A program made the translations under genes and the position numbers. From NCBI RefSeq assembly GCF_005281345.1, contig NZ_SZXJ01000077.1:1-47888 (forward strand): 47,888 bases of DNA, in the 5' to 3' direction. Of this stretch, positions 35,051 through 43,983 are shown in pieces. Source of the DNA: Citrobacter sp. wls619 (GTDB taxonomy: Bacteria > Pseudomonadota > Gammaproteobacteria > Enterobacterales > Enterobacteriaceae). Within the stretch, counting starts at the first letter, position 1, and every line of letters starts with the position of its first letter. The notes beneath the pieces are model-generated. The model was not told where the DNA came from and did no database searches. It saw only the letters and a program-made list of their open reading frames with translations.

Positions 35051-37189
35051 ATGAATATCATTGCCATCATGGGACCGCATGGCGTCTTTTACAAAGATGA
35101 GCCCATCAAGGAGCTTGAACGTGCGCTACAGCAGCAGGGGTTTCAGATAATCTGGCCGCAGAATAGCAACGACCTGCTGAAATTTATTGAGCACAATCCG
35201 CGTATCTGTGGCGTTATTTTTGACTGGGATGAATACAGCCTGGATTTGTGTAGTGACATCAACCAGCTTAACGAATACCTCCCACTTTACGCCTTTATTA
35301 ATACTCATTCGACGATGGATGTCAGCGCACACGATCTGCGCATGGCGCTGTGGTTCTTTGAGTATGCGCTGGGTCAGTCTGACGATATTGCCACGCGTAT
35401 TCGCCAGTACACCAATGAATATCTCGACAACATTACGCCACCTTTTACCAAAGCGCTGTTTACCTATGTGAAAGAGGGAAAGTACACTTTTTGTACCCCA
35501 GGGCATATGGCGGGAACGGCATACCAGAAAAGCCCGGTCGGTTGCCTGTTCTATGATTTCTTTGGCGGCAATACGCTTAAGGCTGATGTCTCCATTTCGG
35601 TGACTGAGTTGGGATCGCTGCTCGACCATACTGGTCCGCACCTCGAAGCGGAGGAGTATATTGCGCGCACGTTTGGTGCCGAGCAAAGCTATATGGTCAC
35701 AAATGGTACCTCGACATCGAATAAAATTGTCGGCATGTATGCCGCACCTTCGGGAAGTACGCTACTGATTGACCGCAACTGTCATAAGTCTCTGGCGCAT
35801 TTGCTGATGATGAGCGATGTCGTGCCCGTATGGCTCAAGCCGACGCGCAACGCGCTGGGTATCCTTGGCGGTATACCTAAGCGTGAATTTACCCGGGAGA
35901 GTATCGAGCGCAAGGTCACCGAGACGGTACAGGCGCAATGGCCGGTGCATGCGGTAATTACTAACTCCACTTACGACGGGTTGCTCTACAACACTAACTG
36001 GATCAAGCAAACGCTGGATGTGCCCTCTATTCATTTTGATTCGGCCTGGGTGCCGTATACCCATTTTCATCCGATCTATCAGGGGAAAAGCGGGATGAGC
36101 GGTGAACGGGTGCCAGGGAAGGTGATTTTTGAAACCCAGTCCACCCACAAGATGCTGGCGGCGCTGTCGCAGGCTTCGCTGATTCATATTAAAGGCGATT
36201 ATGACGAAGAGACGTTCAACGAAGCCTTTATGATGCACACCTCCACGTCTCCAAGCTACCCGATAGTGGCGTCGATAGAAACGGCGGCGGCAATGCTGCG
36301 TGGTAATTCAGGTAAGCGGTTAATCAATCGTTCGGTGGAACGAGCACTGCATTTTCGCAAAGAAGTGCAGCGGCTACGCGAAGAATCAGATGGCTGGTTC
36401 TTTGATATCTGGCAGCCGGAAAAGGTGGATGAAGCAGAGTGCTGGCCAGTAGCGCCTGGTGAAGACTGGCACGGATTTGTCGATGCTGACGCCGACCACA
36501 TGTTCCTCGACCCGGTGAAAGTGACCATTCTGACGCCAGGGATGGATGAGCAGGGAAATATGAGCGAAGAGGGGATCCCCGCTGCGCTGGTGGCGAAATT
36601 CCTTGATGAACGCGGCGTCGTCGTCGAGAAAACGGGCCCGTATAATCTGTTGTTCCTGTTCAGTATTGGTATTGATAAAACCCGGGCGATGGGTTTGCTA
36701 CGTGGACTAACGGAATTTAAACGTTCGTACGATCTGAATTTACGCGTTAAAAACATGCTGCCGGATCTGTATGCTGAGGATCCCGATTTTTATCGCACTA
36801 TGCGTATTCAGGATCTGGCTCAGGGAATCCATCGATTGATCCGCCAACACGATCTCTCCAGGTTGATGCTGCGGGCATTCGACACGTTGCCGGAAATGAA
36901 AATGACGCCTCATCAGGCCTGGCAGCGGCAAATTAAAGGTGACGTCGAGACAGTTACTCTTGATCAACTGGTGGGGCGTGTTTCCGCCAATATGATCTTG
37001 CCTTATCCTCCAGGTGTCCCGCTGCTGATGCCCGGAGAAATGATCACAGAAAAAAGCCGGTCAGTACTCGATTTCTTGCTGATGCTGTGCTCGGTGGGGC
37101 AGCGCTACCCTGGATTTGAAACTGACATTCATGGGGCTAAGTTGGGTGAGGACGGCGTGTATCGCGTGAGAGTCCTGAAAATGGCATAA
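35051..37189 (+). CDS. ldcC: constitutive lysine decarboxylase LdcC
   Basis: LdcC converts lysine to cadaverine with PLP, contributing weakly to acid resistance and polyamine supply. The 712-residue protein has the N-terminal wing domain (about 1-130), the PLP fold with the cofactor lysine in STHKMLAALSQ (about 367), and a C-terminal domain. It ends VLKMA, one residue shorter than E. coli LdcC by recall. The segment usually read as PGHMGGTA is PGHMAGTA here (near 153-160). AGGAGGAACGC gives a strong ribosome site. It has its own unit after the accA terminator. Confidence 0.94.
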   Translation: MNIIAIMGPHGVFYKDEPIKELERALQQQGFQIIWPQNSNDLLKFIEHNPRICGVIFDWDEYSLDLCSDINQLNEYLPLYAFINTHSTMDVSAHDLRMALWFFEYALGQSDDIATRIRQYTNEYLDNITPPFTKALFTYVKEGKYTFCTPGHMAGTAYQKSPVGCLFYDFFGGNTLKADVSISVTELGSLLDHTGPHLEAEEYIARTFGAEQSYMVTNGTSTSNKIVGMYAAPSGSTLLIDRNCHKSLAHLLMMSDVVPVWLKPTRNALGILGGIPKREFTRESIERKVTETVQAQWPVHAVITNSTYDGLLYNTNWIKQTLDVPSIHFDSAWVPYTHFHPIYQGKSGMSGERVPGKVIFETQSTHKMLAALSQASLIHIKGDYDEETFNEAFMMHTSTSPSYPIVASIETAAAMLRGNSGKRLINRSVERALHFRKEVQRLREESDGWFFDIWQPEKVDEAECWPVAPGEDWHGFVDADADHMFLDPVKVTILTPGMDEQGNMSEEGIPAALVAKFLDERGVVVEKTGPYNLLFLFSIGIDKTRAMGLLRGLTEFKRSYDLNLRVKNMLPDLYAEDPDFYRTMRIQDLAQGIHRLIRQHDLSRLMLRAFDTLPEMKMTPHQAWQRQIKGDVETVTLDQLVGRVSANMILPYPPGVPLLMPGEMITEKSRSVLDFLLMLCSVGQRYPGFETDIHGAKLGEDGVYRVRVLKMA

Positions 37190-37253
37190 CGACTTGCCGG
37201 AACCCGTTGCGCACGAGTAACGTGCTGAGAGTAAAATTAAAGAGGCGAAGAAC

Positions 37254-37643
37254 ATGCTGGGGTTAAAACAGGTTCACCATATTGCCATTATTGCGACGGA
37301 CTACAGGGCCAGTAAGGCATTTTACTGTGATGTATTAGGCTTCACGTTGATGAGTGAAGCCTACCGGGAAGAACGTGACTCCTGGAAAGGCGATCTGGCG
37401 CTGAACGGCCAGTACGTGATTGAGCTCTTTTCTTTTCCTTTCCCACCCTGTCGCCCCAGTAGACCGGAAGCCTGCGGTTTACGCCATCTGGCGTTCAGCG
37501 TCGAGGATGTGGAAAAGTCGATTGCTCATCTTGAAGCCCACCACGTGAAATGTGAGCCGGTGCGCATCGATCCCTTTACCAGTAAACGCTTTACGTTTTT
37601 TAACGATCCAGACGGATTACCGCTTGAACTGTACGAGCTGTAA
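37254..37643 (+). CDS. yaeR: VOC-family (glyoxalase-like) metal-binding protein YaeR
   Basis: This 129-residue single-domain vicinal oxygen chelate protein has two beta-alpha-beta-beta-beta modules. Likely metal ligands are in QVHHIAIIA (His near residue 8), VIELF (Glu, about 56), GLRHLAFSV (His, about 76) and LPLELYEL (Glu near the C-terminus). The substrate is unknown; relatives act on thiol adducts or dioxygenase substrates, but no specific reaction can be claimed. The 64-base gap after ldcC and the lack of a terminator suggest read-through from ldcC. Confidence 0.88.
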   Translation: MLGLKQVHHIAIIATDYRASKAFYCDVLGFTLMSEAYREERDSWKGDLALNGQYVIELFSFPFPPCRPSRPEACGLRHLAFSVEDVEKSIAHLEAHHVKCEPVRIDPFTSKRFTFFNDPDGLPLELYEL

Positions 37644-37654
37644 GGCTTGTCATT

Positions 37655-37686
37655 GTGGCGTTTGCCCGGTAACGTGCCGGGCAATG
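37655..37686. repeat. REP-like hairpin between yaeR and tilS
   Basis: TTGCCCGG (37662-37669) and CCGGGCAA (37677-37684) form a perfect 8-bp stem with a 7-nt loop, preceded by GGCG. It resembles a shortened REP unit. No T-run follows, so it is more likely an mRNA stabiliser than a terminator. Confidence 0.5.
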
Positions 37687-37704
37687 CTATTGTAAGCAAT
37701 CATC

Positions 37705-38997
37705 ATGACGACACTTACGCTGAACACTTCACTTCTGAACACTAACGCGATCCTCGTTGCTTTTAGCGGCGGCCTCGACTCTACCGTGCTGTTGCACCAA
37801 CTGGTGCTGTGGCGAATGCAGCATCCTGATGTCGCCCTACGCGCAATCCATATTCATCACGGATTAAGCCCGCACGCAGACAGTTGGGTACAGCACTGTG
37901 AGTCGGTATGTGCGCAGTGGCAGGTGCCGCTGGTGGTTGAACGGGTCCATCTTGAGGATGATGGCCTGGGCATCGAAGCGCAGGCGCGACGCGCGCGCTA
38001 TCAGGCCTTTGCGCAGACGCTGCTGCCTGGAGAGGTGCTGACGACCGCTCAGCATCTGGACGATCAATGTGAGACATTTTTGTTAGCGCTTAAGCGTGGC
38101 AGCGGTCCTGCCGGACTTTCCGCCATGGGGGAAAACTCGCCGTTCGCCGGAACCCAACTGATTCGACCGTTGCTGGCGCAAACGCGAGAGGCGCTTGCAA
38201 CATGGGCGCGCCAGCATGAATTACGCTGGATTGAAGATGAAAGTAATCAGGATGACGCCTACGATCGCAATTTCCTCAGATTGCGCGTTACCCCATTGCT
38301 CCAACAGCGCTGGCCGCACTTCGCGCAAGCCACGGCTCGTAGCGCCGCGCTGTGCGCTGAGCAGGAGAGCTTACTGGATGAGCTGCTGGCCAGCGATTTA
38401 GCCAACTGCGTTACGGCGCAAGGTACACTCTTGCTCGGGCCATTAATGACGATGAGTACCGTACGGCGTGCTGCGCTGCTTCGTCGCTGGCTGGCAGGAT
38501 TAAATGCACCGATGCCTTCCCGTGATGCGTTAGAACGTATCTGGCAGGAAGTCGCGTTGGCACGTGAGGACGCATCGCCCTGTTTTCGCCTGGGTGAGTA
38601 TGACGTCCGCCGTTATCAGTCACAGCTGTGGTGGGTGAAGCCGGTTGGTGGGCAAAGTGAAACCGTCATTCCGTGGCAATCCTGGAAAACGCCGTTGACG
38701 CTGCCAGCCGGGCTGGGAGAAATACAATTACTCCCAGCTGGTGAGCTGCGTATGCCGCGTGCGGATGAACCCGTTAGTATTCGTTTTAAAGCGCCTGGGT
38801 TATTGCATATTGTCGGGCGCAACGGTGGGCGTAAGCTTAAAAAAATCTGGCAGGAGCAGGGTATTCCTCCCTGGCGGCGAGATACCACGCCATTACTGTT
38901 TTATGGTGACACGCTGATTGCGGCAGCAGGGGTTTTTGTCACGCGGGAAGGGGCGGCGGTAGATGAAGAAGGCGTGAGTCTGATGTGGCATGCCTGA
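37705..38997 (+). CDS. tilS: tRNA(Ile)-lysidine synthetase TilS
   Basis: TilS attaches lysine to C34 of the CAU-anticodon isoleucine tRNA, switching it from AUG to AUA decoding; it is essential. The 430-residue protein has the N-terminal PP-loop ATPase motif FSGGLDST (about 20-27), the [11 protein letters not shown] segment, and C-terminal TilS domains including [24 protein letters not shown] (about 361-384). The last Ala codon and the TGA stop lie inside a REP palindrome. By recall E. coli TilS has 432 residues with a different tail, so this C-terminus was probably set by the repeat. No clear ribosome site is visible upstream. Confidence 0.95.
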   Translation: MTTLTLNTSLLNTNAILVAFSGGLDSTVLLHQLVLWRMQHPDVALRAIHIHHGLSPHADSWVQHCESVCAQWQVPLVVERVHLEDDGLGIEAQARRARYQAFAQTLLPGEVLTTAQHLDDQCETFLLALKRGSGPAGLSAMGENSPFAGTQLIRPLLAQTREALATWARQHELRWIEDESNQDDAYDRNFLRLRVTPLLQQRWPHFAQATARSAALCAEQESLLDELLASDLANCVTAQGTLLLGPLMTMSTVRRAALLRRWLAGLNAPMPSRDALERIWQEVALAREDASPCFRLGEYDVRRYQSQLWWVKPVGGQSETVIPWQSWKTPLTLPAGLGEIQLLPAGELRMPRADEPVSIRFKAPGLLHIVGRNGGRKLKKIWQEQGIPPWRRDTTPLLFYGDTLIAAAGVFVTREGAAVDEEGVSLMWHA

Positions 38998-39050
38998 TGG
39001 CGCTGTGCTTATCAGGCCTACGTATCGCATGGAAAGTAGGCCGGATAAGG
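38992..39050. repeat. REP pair at the tilS 3' end
   Basis: A complete REP (38992-39021, arms GCCTGAT and ATCAGGC, ending CTAC) overlaps the tilS stop codon. An inverted, truncated partner (39036-39050, GTAGGCCGGATAAGG) follows. It lies between the convergent tilS and rof genes. Confidence 0.8.
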
Positions 39051-39061
39051 TGCAAGAAAGG

Positions 39062-39316
39062 TTAAGATTCGCTGACGACCACGGTACCGATTTGCGGGTG
39101 ACTGAAACTGGCAATTTTGTCGAGGCGAAGCTCACGGGTTTCACCCGCGACATCGGCGACCAGATATTCCACATTTTTGCGTGAAACCAGGTCATTTGCT
39201 TTTGCCTGTAGAACTTCGCCATCTTTGAGCGCCAGCGTCAGTAACAAATGGTGCTGGCAGGCGAGTTCAAGATTGTCGTAATCATCACAGTTGATGGGTT
39301 GATACGTTTCATTCAT
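39062..39316 (-). CDS. rof: Rho-binding antiterminator Rof
   Basis: Rof (YaeO) binds the Rho hexamer near its primary RNA site and inhibits Rho-dependent termination. The 84-residue Sm-like protein starts [23 protein letters not shown] and has the beta-barrel core [22 protein letters not shown] use the ATG at 39316 by comparison with E. coli; an ATG two codons upstream (39322) is possible. Either start overlaps the yaeP stop region by 8 or 14 bases, so the two are translationally coupled. The role of yaeP in this pairing is unknown. Confidence 0.92.
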   Translation of the reverse strand: MNETYQPINCDDYDNLELACQHHLLLTLALKDGEVLQAKANDLVSRKNVEYLVADVAGETRELRLDKIASFSHPQIGTVVVSES

Positions 39317-39509
39317 TGACATAATCGCTCACCAGTAAGTTCGCGGCAGCATAGGCCGCCTTTTCCCTGACCGACTCTGAAAGGGCGCTGTCTGCCGCCA
39401 CTTCATTAAGTACCTTCAATACGCAACCCAGCGCATCCGGGACATACCCTAAGTCTCCGCTGGCGATTTCCGCGTACCGCTTGCGTATTAACTCACAATA
39501 TTTTTCCAC
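39309..39509 (-). CDS. yaeP: small conserved protein YaeP (UPF0253)
   Basis: This is a 66-residue cytosolic protein, mostly alpha-helical, of unknown function and the same size as E. coli YaeP. The sequence runs from [20 protein letters not shown] to LLVSDYVNE. It starts with GTG at 39509 and has GGAGG immediately upstream. A longer frame to 39527 is rejected because it starts within the ribosome site region. It is the first gene of yaeP-rof and diverges from yaeQ. No catalytic motif is visible, and I do not assign a function. Confidence 0.88.
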   Translation of the reverse strand: MEKYCELIRKRYAEIASGDLGYVPDALGCVLKVLNEVAADSALSESVREKAAYAAANLLVSDYVNE

Positions 39510-39587
39510 ATGCCCTCCTGTCAGCACTCTGACTTAACCGTGGATGCAAGTCTAAGCCTACGAAGATAAACTCTGTTTAGCAAGGTG

Positions 39588-39593
39588 ACTATA
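39588..39593 (-). promoter_or_regulatory. candidate extended -10 promoter for yaeP-rof
   Basis: On the minus strand TGG-TATAGT forms an extended -10 element (TGn plus 5 of 6). The expected start lies about 72 bases before the yaeP GTG. The -35 region (TGATAT) is poor, as is common for extended -10 promoters. Confidence 0.5.
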
Positions 39594-39708
39594 CCATACT
39601 CATTCAAGCAATATCAGCGCCTTGATGGACGGTACACACGTTAGTCGTTAGCAGCCTTTTGCCGCCGTTTTCGCTACAATGGCAGCCTGATTCAAAAGGA
39701 GTTTTCCC

Positions 39709-40251
39709 ATGGCGCTTAAAGCGACAATCTATAAAGCCGTCGTCAACGTAGCGGATCTCGACCGCAACCAGTTTCTTGACGCGACATTGACGCTGGCGCG
39801 TCACCCTTCAGAAACCCAGGAACGCATGATGTTGCGCCTGCTGGCCTGGATTAAATATGCCGATGAACGGCTGCAGTTCACGCGTGGCCTGAGCGCGGAA
39901 GACGAGCCTGAAGCATGGCTGCGTAACGATCATCTGGGCATCGATCTTTGGATTGAGCTGGGTCTGCCGGATGAGCGCCGTATTAAAAAAGCCTGTAACC
40001 AGTCTGGCGAGGTTGCTCTGTTTGCCTACAACAGCCGTGCGGCTCAGATCTGGTGGCAGCAAAACCAGAACAAATGTGCGCAGTTTAAAAATCTCACCGT
40101 GTGGTACCTGGATGATGAACAACTGGCGCAACTGAGTGATTTTGCTGGTCGTACAATGGCGCTGCAGGCAACTATCCAGGACGGTGCTATCTGGCTGTCC
40201 GACTCTCAGAACAATCTGGAAATTCATCTGACCGCGTGGCAGCCGCGTTGA
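39709..40251 (+). CDS. yaeQ: YaeQ family protein, PD-(D/E)XK nuclease-like fold
   Basis: The 180-residue protein begins [20 protein letters not shown] and keeps the YaeQ family core, with [20 protein letters not shown] (about 84-103) resembling the acidic/lysine face of PD-(D/E)XK folds. Multicopy YaeQ was reported to suppress rfaH haemolysin defects, but no biochemical function is secure. A TACAAT (39675-39680) is a possible -10 about 29 bases upstream of the start, and AAAAGGAG is the ribosome site. Its stop codon overlaps the arfB ATG by one base. Confidence 0.9.
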   Translation: MALKATIYKAVVNVADLDRNQFLDATLTLARHPSETQERMMLRLLAWIKYADERLQFTRGLSAEDEPEAWLRNDHLGIDLWIELGLPDERRIKKACNQSGEVALFAYNSRAAQIWWQQNQNKCAQFKNLTVWYLDDEQLAQLSDFAGRTMALQATIQDGAIWLSDSQNNLEIHLTAWQPR

Positions 40252-40673
40252 TGATTGTTATCTCCCGAAACGTCTCTATCCCTGACAATGAGCTGGAAAT
40301 CACGGCGATTCGGGCACAGGGCGCGGGCGGTCAGCACGTTAACAAGACCTCAACGGCTATTCATTTGCGCTTTGACATTCGGGCCTCCAGCCTGCCAGAG
40401 TATTACAAGGAACGCCTGTTAGCTGCCAGCCATCATCTGATCTGCGGCGAGGGTGTCATTATTATTAAGGCTCAGGAATACCGTAGCCAGGAGTTGAACC
40501 GGGAAGCGGCAATATCCCGGCTGGTGGCGGTGATTAAAGAATTAACCGCAGTGCAGAAAAGTAGGCAGGCCACGCGCCCGACACGCGCTTCAAAAGAGCG
40601 CAGATTGTCATCGAAGGCGCAAAAGTCCACGGTGAAGGCACTGCGCGGGAAAGTTCGTCGTCCACAGGACTGA
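40251..40673 (+). CDS. arfB: alternative ribosome-rescue peptidyl-tRNA hydrolase ArfB
   Basis: ArfB (YaeJ) frees ribosomes stalled on non-stop mRNA, acting as a backup to tmRNA and ArfA. The 140-residue protein has the class I release-factor GGQ motif in [14 protein letters not shown] (about 22-35) and a basic C-terminal tail (about 100-140, rich in Arg and Lys) that enters the empty mRNA channel. The ATG at 40251 overlaps the yaeQ TGA, so the two are coupled. The genes yaeQ, arfB and nlpE follow one another closely and may share a transcript. Confidence 0.95.
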   Translation: MIVISRNVSIPDNELEITAIRAQGAGGQHVNKTSTAIHLRFDIRASSLPEYYKERLLAASHHLICGEGVIIIKAQEYRSQELNREAAISRLVAVIKELTAVQKSRQATRPTRASKERRLSSKAQKSTVKALRGKVRRPQD

Positions 40674-40704
40674 CGAATAGGAATACAATATTGAGAAGGA
40701 ATCT

Positions 40705-41403
40705 GTGGTGAAAACAGCAATACTGTCATTAGCAGCTGTATTTACACTCTTTGCCTTGATCGGCTGTAACAATCGCTCTGAAGTTGATGTTCTGCAACCG
40801 ACGCAAGCGGCAGAATTAAAACCGATGCAGCAAAGTTGGCGTGGCATCTTGCCGTGTGCGGACTGCGAAGGGATTGAAACCTCTTTGTTCCTCGAAAAAG
40901 ATGGAACATGGGTCATGAACGAACGCTATCAGGGCGTACGTGATGAACCGTCTTCGTTTGCTTCATATGGCTCGTGGGCGCGTACGGCTGACAAGCTGGT
41001 GCTGACCGACAGCAAAGGTGAAAAATCTTACTACCGGGCAAAAGGCGAAGCGCTGGAAATGCTCGATCGTGAAGGCAATCCCATTGAGTCACAGCTCAAC
41101 TACACCTTGCAGCCGGTTTCTGCCAGCCTACCGGTGACGCCAATGCCGATGCGGGGAATGTATTTCTACATGGCGGATGCCGCAATCTTTACCGACTGCG
41201 CAACGGGTAAACGGATGCCGGTGGCGAACAACGCCCAGCTTGAACGTGACTATTTAGCCGCGCGCGCGGAAAACGGACAATCTGTATTGCTGACGCTGGA
41301 AGCGCATTTCACGCTGGAGGCGAACCCGGACACCGGCGAAAAAGTGAAAACGCTGATGGCGGATAAAGATGCGAAATTTATCCCCGGTAAAGGATGTAAT
41401 TAA
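40705..41403 (+). CDS. nlpE: outer-membrane lipoprotein NlpE, Cpx pathway activator
   Basis: NlpE (CutF) senses surface contact and lipoprotein or disulfide defects and signals to CpxA. The 232-residue precursor has a lipobox ending LIGC with Cys21 as the lipidation site, an N-terminal domain with the CxxC motif LPCADCEG, and a C-terminal domain with the cysteine pair in TDCATGK and GKGC. It starts with GTG at 40705 (two GTGs in tandem) after GAAGGA. It ends four residues earlier than E. coli NlpE by recall. It converges on proS across 43 bases. Confidence 0.93.
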   Translation: MVKTAILSLAAVFTLFALIGCNNRSEVDVLQPTQAAELKPMQQSWRGILPCADCEGIETSLFLEKDGTWVMNERYQGVRDEPSSFASYGSWARTADKLVLTDSKGEKSYYRAKGEALEMLDREGNPIESQLNYTLQPVSASLPVTPMPMRGMYFYMADAAIFTDCATGKRMPVANNAQLERDYLAARAENGQSVLLTLEAHFTLEANPDTGEKVKTLMADKDAKFIPGKGCN

Positions 41404-41412
41404 TTGATGAAA

Positions 41413-41439
41413 AAAAGGCCCTGATTATCAGGGCCTTTT
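41413..41439. terminator. bidirectional terminator between nlpE and proS
   Basis: Arms AAAAGGCCCTGAT (41413-41425) and ATCAGGGCCTTTT (41427-41439) are exact inverted repeats around one base, with A-runs before and T-runs after. It can terminate both the plus-strand nlpE and the minus-strand proS transcripts. Confidence 0.92.
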
Positions 41440-41446
41440 GCTGATA

Positions 41447-43165
41447 TTAGCCTTTAATGGCTTTGACCAGATAGTCGACAATGTCGCCGGTTTTAATCAG
41501 CTGTTTCTCGCCGTTACGACGATATTTGTATTCGATATCATCGTTATCGAGGTTACGGTCGCCGAGCACGATAGTGTGCGGAATACCGATCAGTTCCATA
41601 TCGGCAAACATCACGCCCGGACGCTCTTTACGATCGTCCATCAGCACTTCGATACCCTGTGCACGCAGTTCTGCGTACAGCTTCTCAGCCAGTTCCTGCA
41701 CACGGTAGGATTTGTGCATGTTCATTGGCAGAATAGCGACCTGGAACGGTGCGATGGCGTCTGGCCATACAATGCCGCGATCGTCAAAGTTCTGCTCAAT
41801 AGCGGCAGCCACCACGCGAGTCACCCCGATACCGTAGCAGCCCATGGTCAGAATCTGATTACGGCCATCTTCACCCTGAACGGCAGCTTTCATCGCTTCA
41901 GAATACTTGGTACCCAGCTGGAAGATGTGGCCCACTTCGATACCGCGTTTGATCATCAGCGTACCTTTGCCATCCGGGCTCGGGTCGCCGGCGACTACGT
42001 TACGGATGTCAGCAACTTCAGGGGTAGCTACGTCACGATCCCAGTTGATACCGAAATAGTGTTTACCGTCGATATTGGCGCCGGCGGCAAAATCACTCAT
42101 TACCGCAACGGTACGATCGATAACCACCGGGATCGGCATGTTAACCGGACCAAGGGAACCCGGACCTGCTTTCACGACGGCACGGATTTCTTCTTCAGTA
42201 GCAAAAGTCAGCGGGCTGGCAACCTGCGGCAGTTTTTCTGCTTTAACTTCGTTCAGTTCGTGATCGCCGCGAACCAGCAGAGCAACCAGCGGGTAGCTGC
42301 TGCCTTCAACCGCTTTCACCAGCAGGGTTTTCACGGTTTTTTCGATAGGCAGGTTGAACTGCTCAACCAGTTCGGCGATGGTTTTCGCGTTCGGCGTATC
42401 AACCAGCGTCATTTCCTGGGTTGCTGCTGCGCGCGGCTCTTTCGGCGCAACGGCTTCGGCGAATTCGATGTTCGCCGCATAGTCGGAAGAGTCGGAGAAG
42501 ATCACATCGTCTTCGCCGCTCTGCGCCAGCACCTGGAATTCGTGAGAGGCGCTGCCGCCAATAGAACCGGTATCCGCTTGTACTGCACGGAAATCCAGCC
42601 CCATACGGCTAAAGATTTTGCTGTACGCAGCGTACATCGCGTCGTAGGTTTCCTGCAGGGATTCCTGAGAGGTGTGGAAAGAGTAGGCATCTTTCATCAG
42701 GAATTCGCGGGAACGCATCACGCCGAAGCGTGGGCGAACTTCGTCACGGAATTTAGTCTGGATCTGATAGAAGTTCAGCGGCAGCTGTTTGTAAGAGCTC
42801 AGCTCATTACGGATCAGGTCGGTGATGACTTCTTCATGCGTTGGGCCGAGTACGAATGAACGATCGCCACGGTCTGCGATACGCAGCAGTTCCGGGCCGT
42901 ACTGTTCCCAACGACCGCTCTCTTCCCACAGTTCAGAAGGCTGAACGACCGGCATCAACACCTCGATCGCACCGGCGTTATTCATTTCTTCACGCACGAT
43001 GTTTTCGACTTTTTTCAGGACGCGCACGCCGGTCGGCAGCCAGGTGTATAACCCGGAGGCCAGCTTGCGGATCATCCCGGCGCGCAGCATCAGCTGGTGG
43101 CTGATGACTTCGGCGTCGGCAGGTGTCTCCTTCAGAGTGGAGAGCAGATATTGGCTAGTACGCAT
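41447..43165 (-). CDS. proS: prolyl-tRNA synthetase
   Basis: ProS charges proline tRNAs and edits mischarged alanine. The 572-residue bacterial-type enzyme has class II motifs (motif 2 [21 protein letters not shown], about 139-159), the INS editing domain (about 224-407), motif 3 with GCYGIGVTR (about 443-451), and the C-terminal anticodon-binding domain. The start [14 protein letters not shown] at 43165 is the family start; the frame extends to 43219 through the leader hairpin, which I reject. It has its own promoter 70-90 bases upstream. Confidence 0.98.
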   Translation of the reverse strand: MRTSQYLLSTLKETPADAEVISHQLMLRAGMIRKLASGLYTWLPTGVRVLKKVENIVREEMNNAGAIEVLMPVVQPSELWEESGRWEQYGPELLRIADRGDRSFVLGPTHEEVITDLIRNELSSYKQLPLNFYQIQTKFRDEVRPRFGVMRSREFLMKDAYSFHTSQESLQETYDAMYAAYSKIFSRMGLDFRAVQADTGSIGGSASHEFQVLAQSGEDDVIFSDSSDYAANIEFAEAVAPKEPRAAATQEMTLVDTPNAKTIAELVEQFNLPIEKTVKTLLVKAVEGSSYPLVALLVRGDHELNEVKAEKLPQVASPLTFATEEEIRAVVKAGPGSLGPVNMPIPVVIDRTVAVMSDFAAGANIDGKHYFGINWDRDVATPEVADIRNVVAGDPSPDGKGTLMIKRGIEVGHIFQLGTKYSEAMKAAVQGEDGRNQILTMGCYGIGVTRVVAAAIEQNFDDRGIVWPDAIAPFQVAILPMNMHKSYRVQELAEKLYAELRAQGIEVLMDDRKERPGVMFADMELIGIPHTIVLGDRNLDNDDIEYKYRRNGEKQLIKTGDIVDYLVKAIKG

Positions 43166-43194
43166 GTTGTTACGGTTCCAGTTGAACGATCGAA

Positions 43195-43213
43195 CAGGCT
43201 GGATGCCAGCCTG
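43195..43213 (-). promoter_or_regulatory. perfect hairpin in the proS 5' leader
   Basis: CAGGCTGG (43195-43202) and CCAGCCTG (43206-43213) form an 8-bp stem with a 3-nt loop, 29 bases upstream of the proS start codon and close to the predicted 5' end of the message. It could protect the transcript 5' end or mediate translational control; no T-run follows on the minus strand. Confidence 0.55.
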
Positions 43214-43231
43214 ACACAAAAAAAGTGGTTT

Positions 43232-43258
43232 AGTTTACCAGCGAGAAAGGGATGTCAA
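43232..43258 (-). promoter_or_regulatory. candidate proS promoter
   Basis: On the minus strand a perfect TTGACA (43258-43253) is followed after 15 bases by TGG-TAAACT, an extended -10 (43237-43232). The short spacer is offset by the full -35 match and TGn extension. The start would be near 43225. Confidence 0.6.
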
Positions 43259-43275
43259 AAGAGAAGGGCACGAAA

Positions 43276-43983
43276 TTAGCGGGGTTCAAGCGCAAAGACT
43301 TCAAAACCTTCTTCCGTTACGCGCCAGCGCACGTTGAAATCGTGTAGCCAGACGGCATACGTTTTGCCTGTCTCTTCACCCTTACGATACGCAGGACGTG
43401 GGTCCTGTGCCAGTACTTCACCGATAAATGTTTTCAGCAATGGATAACATTTTTCCAGCGCCAGAAGCTGTTGTTCAACCTCTGTAGTGAAACTTACCGC
43501 CATTTCGGCAACCGGCGCATGCTGCGCGTAGCTGGCAGTGGCGTCAGGCAGTGCTTCTGCAAATGGCAGATAAGGTTTGATGTCGACCACCGGCGTTCCG
43601 TCGACCAGGTCCAGACTCCCCAGTTGCAGAATGACGCTCTCTTTGTGGCAGACAATTTCTTTTAGCTCAACCAGCGACATGCCGACAGGGTTAGGACGAA
43701 AGGTTGAACGCGTGGCAAAGACGCCCATTCTGGCGTTACCACCCAGACGGGGTGGGCGCACGGTGGGTCGCCATCCGCCTTCCATTGTCTGATGAAAAAC
43801 AAAAATCACCCACAAATGGCTGAATGCTTCCAGGCCGCGAACAGCATCGGCCTGGTTATAGGGCGCGAGCAAATGCAGTTCGCCGTTGGCGCTTTTCACC
43901 AGACCCGGCTGGCGTGGCACAGCGAACTTTTCTTTATAAGGAGAGCGGATAACGCCTATTTGCTCGAACTGAAAATGACTCAT
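43276..43983 (-). CDS. trmO: tRNA (N6-threonylcarbamoyladenosine37-N6)-methyltransferase TrmO
   Basis: TrmO (TsaA, YaeB) uses S-adenosylmethionine to methylate t6A37 in threonine tRNAs, tuning decoding. The 235-residue length matches E. coli. The N-terminal UPF0066 beta-barrel domain is clear (GVIRSPYKEKFAVPRQPG, then SHLWVIFVFH, RPPRLGGNARMGVFATRSTFRPNPVGMSLVEL, about 70-110, and LDLVDGTPVVDIKPYLP), followed by a smaller C-terminal domain. The start overlaps the rcsF stop by four bases on the minus strand, so rcsF and trmO are coupled. A promoter for proS lies beyond its end. Confidence 0.94.
   Translation of the reverse strand: MSHFQFEQIGVIRSPYKEKFAVPRQPGLVKSANGELHLLAPYNQADAVRGLEAFSHLWVIFVFHQTMEGGWRPTVRPPRLGGNARMGVFATRSTFRPNPVGMSLVELKEIVCHKESVILQLGSLDLVDGTPVVDIKPYLPFAEALPDATASYAQHAPVAEMAVSFTTEVEQQLLALEKCYPLLKTFIGEVLAQDPRPAYRKGEETGKTYAVWLHDFNVRWRVTEEGFEVFALEPR

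Noticed and set aside
41438-42859. A 473-codon open frame on the plus strand opposite proS
   Set aside because: It lies entirely antisense to prolyl-tRNA synthetase, has no recognisable domain or ribosome site, and its composition (rich in His, Phe, Arg, Gln) is typical of the antisense reading of a biased gene.
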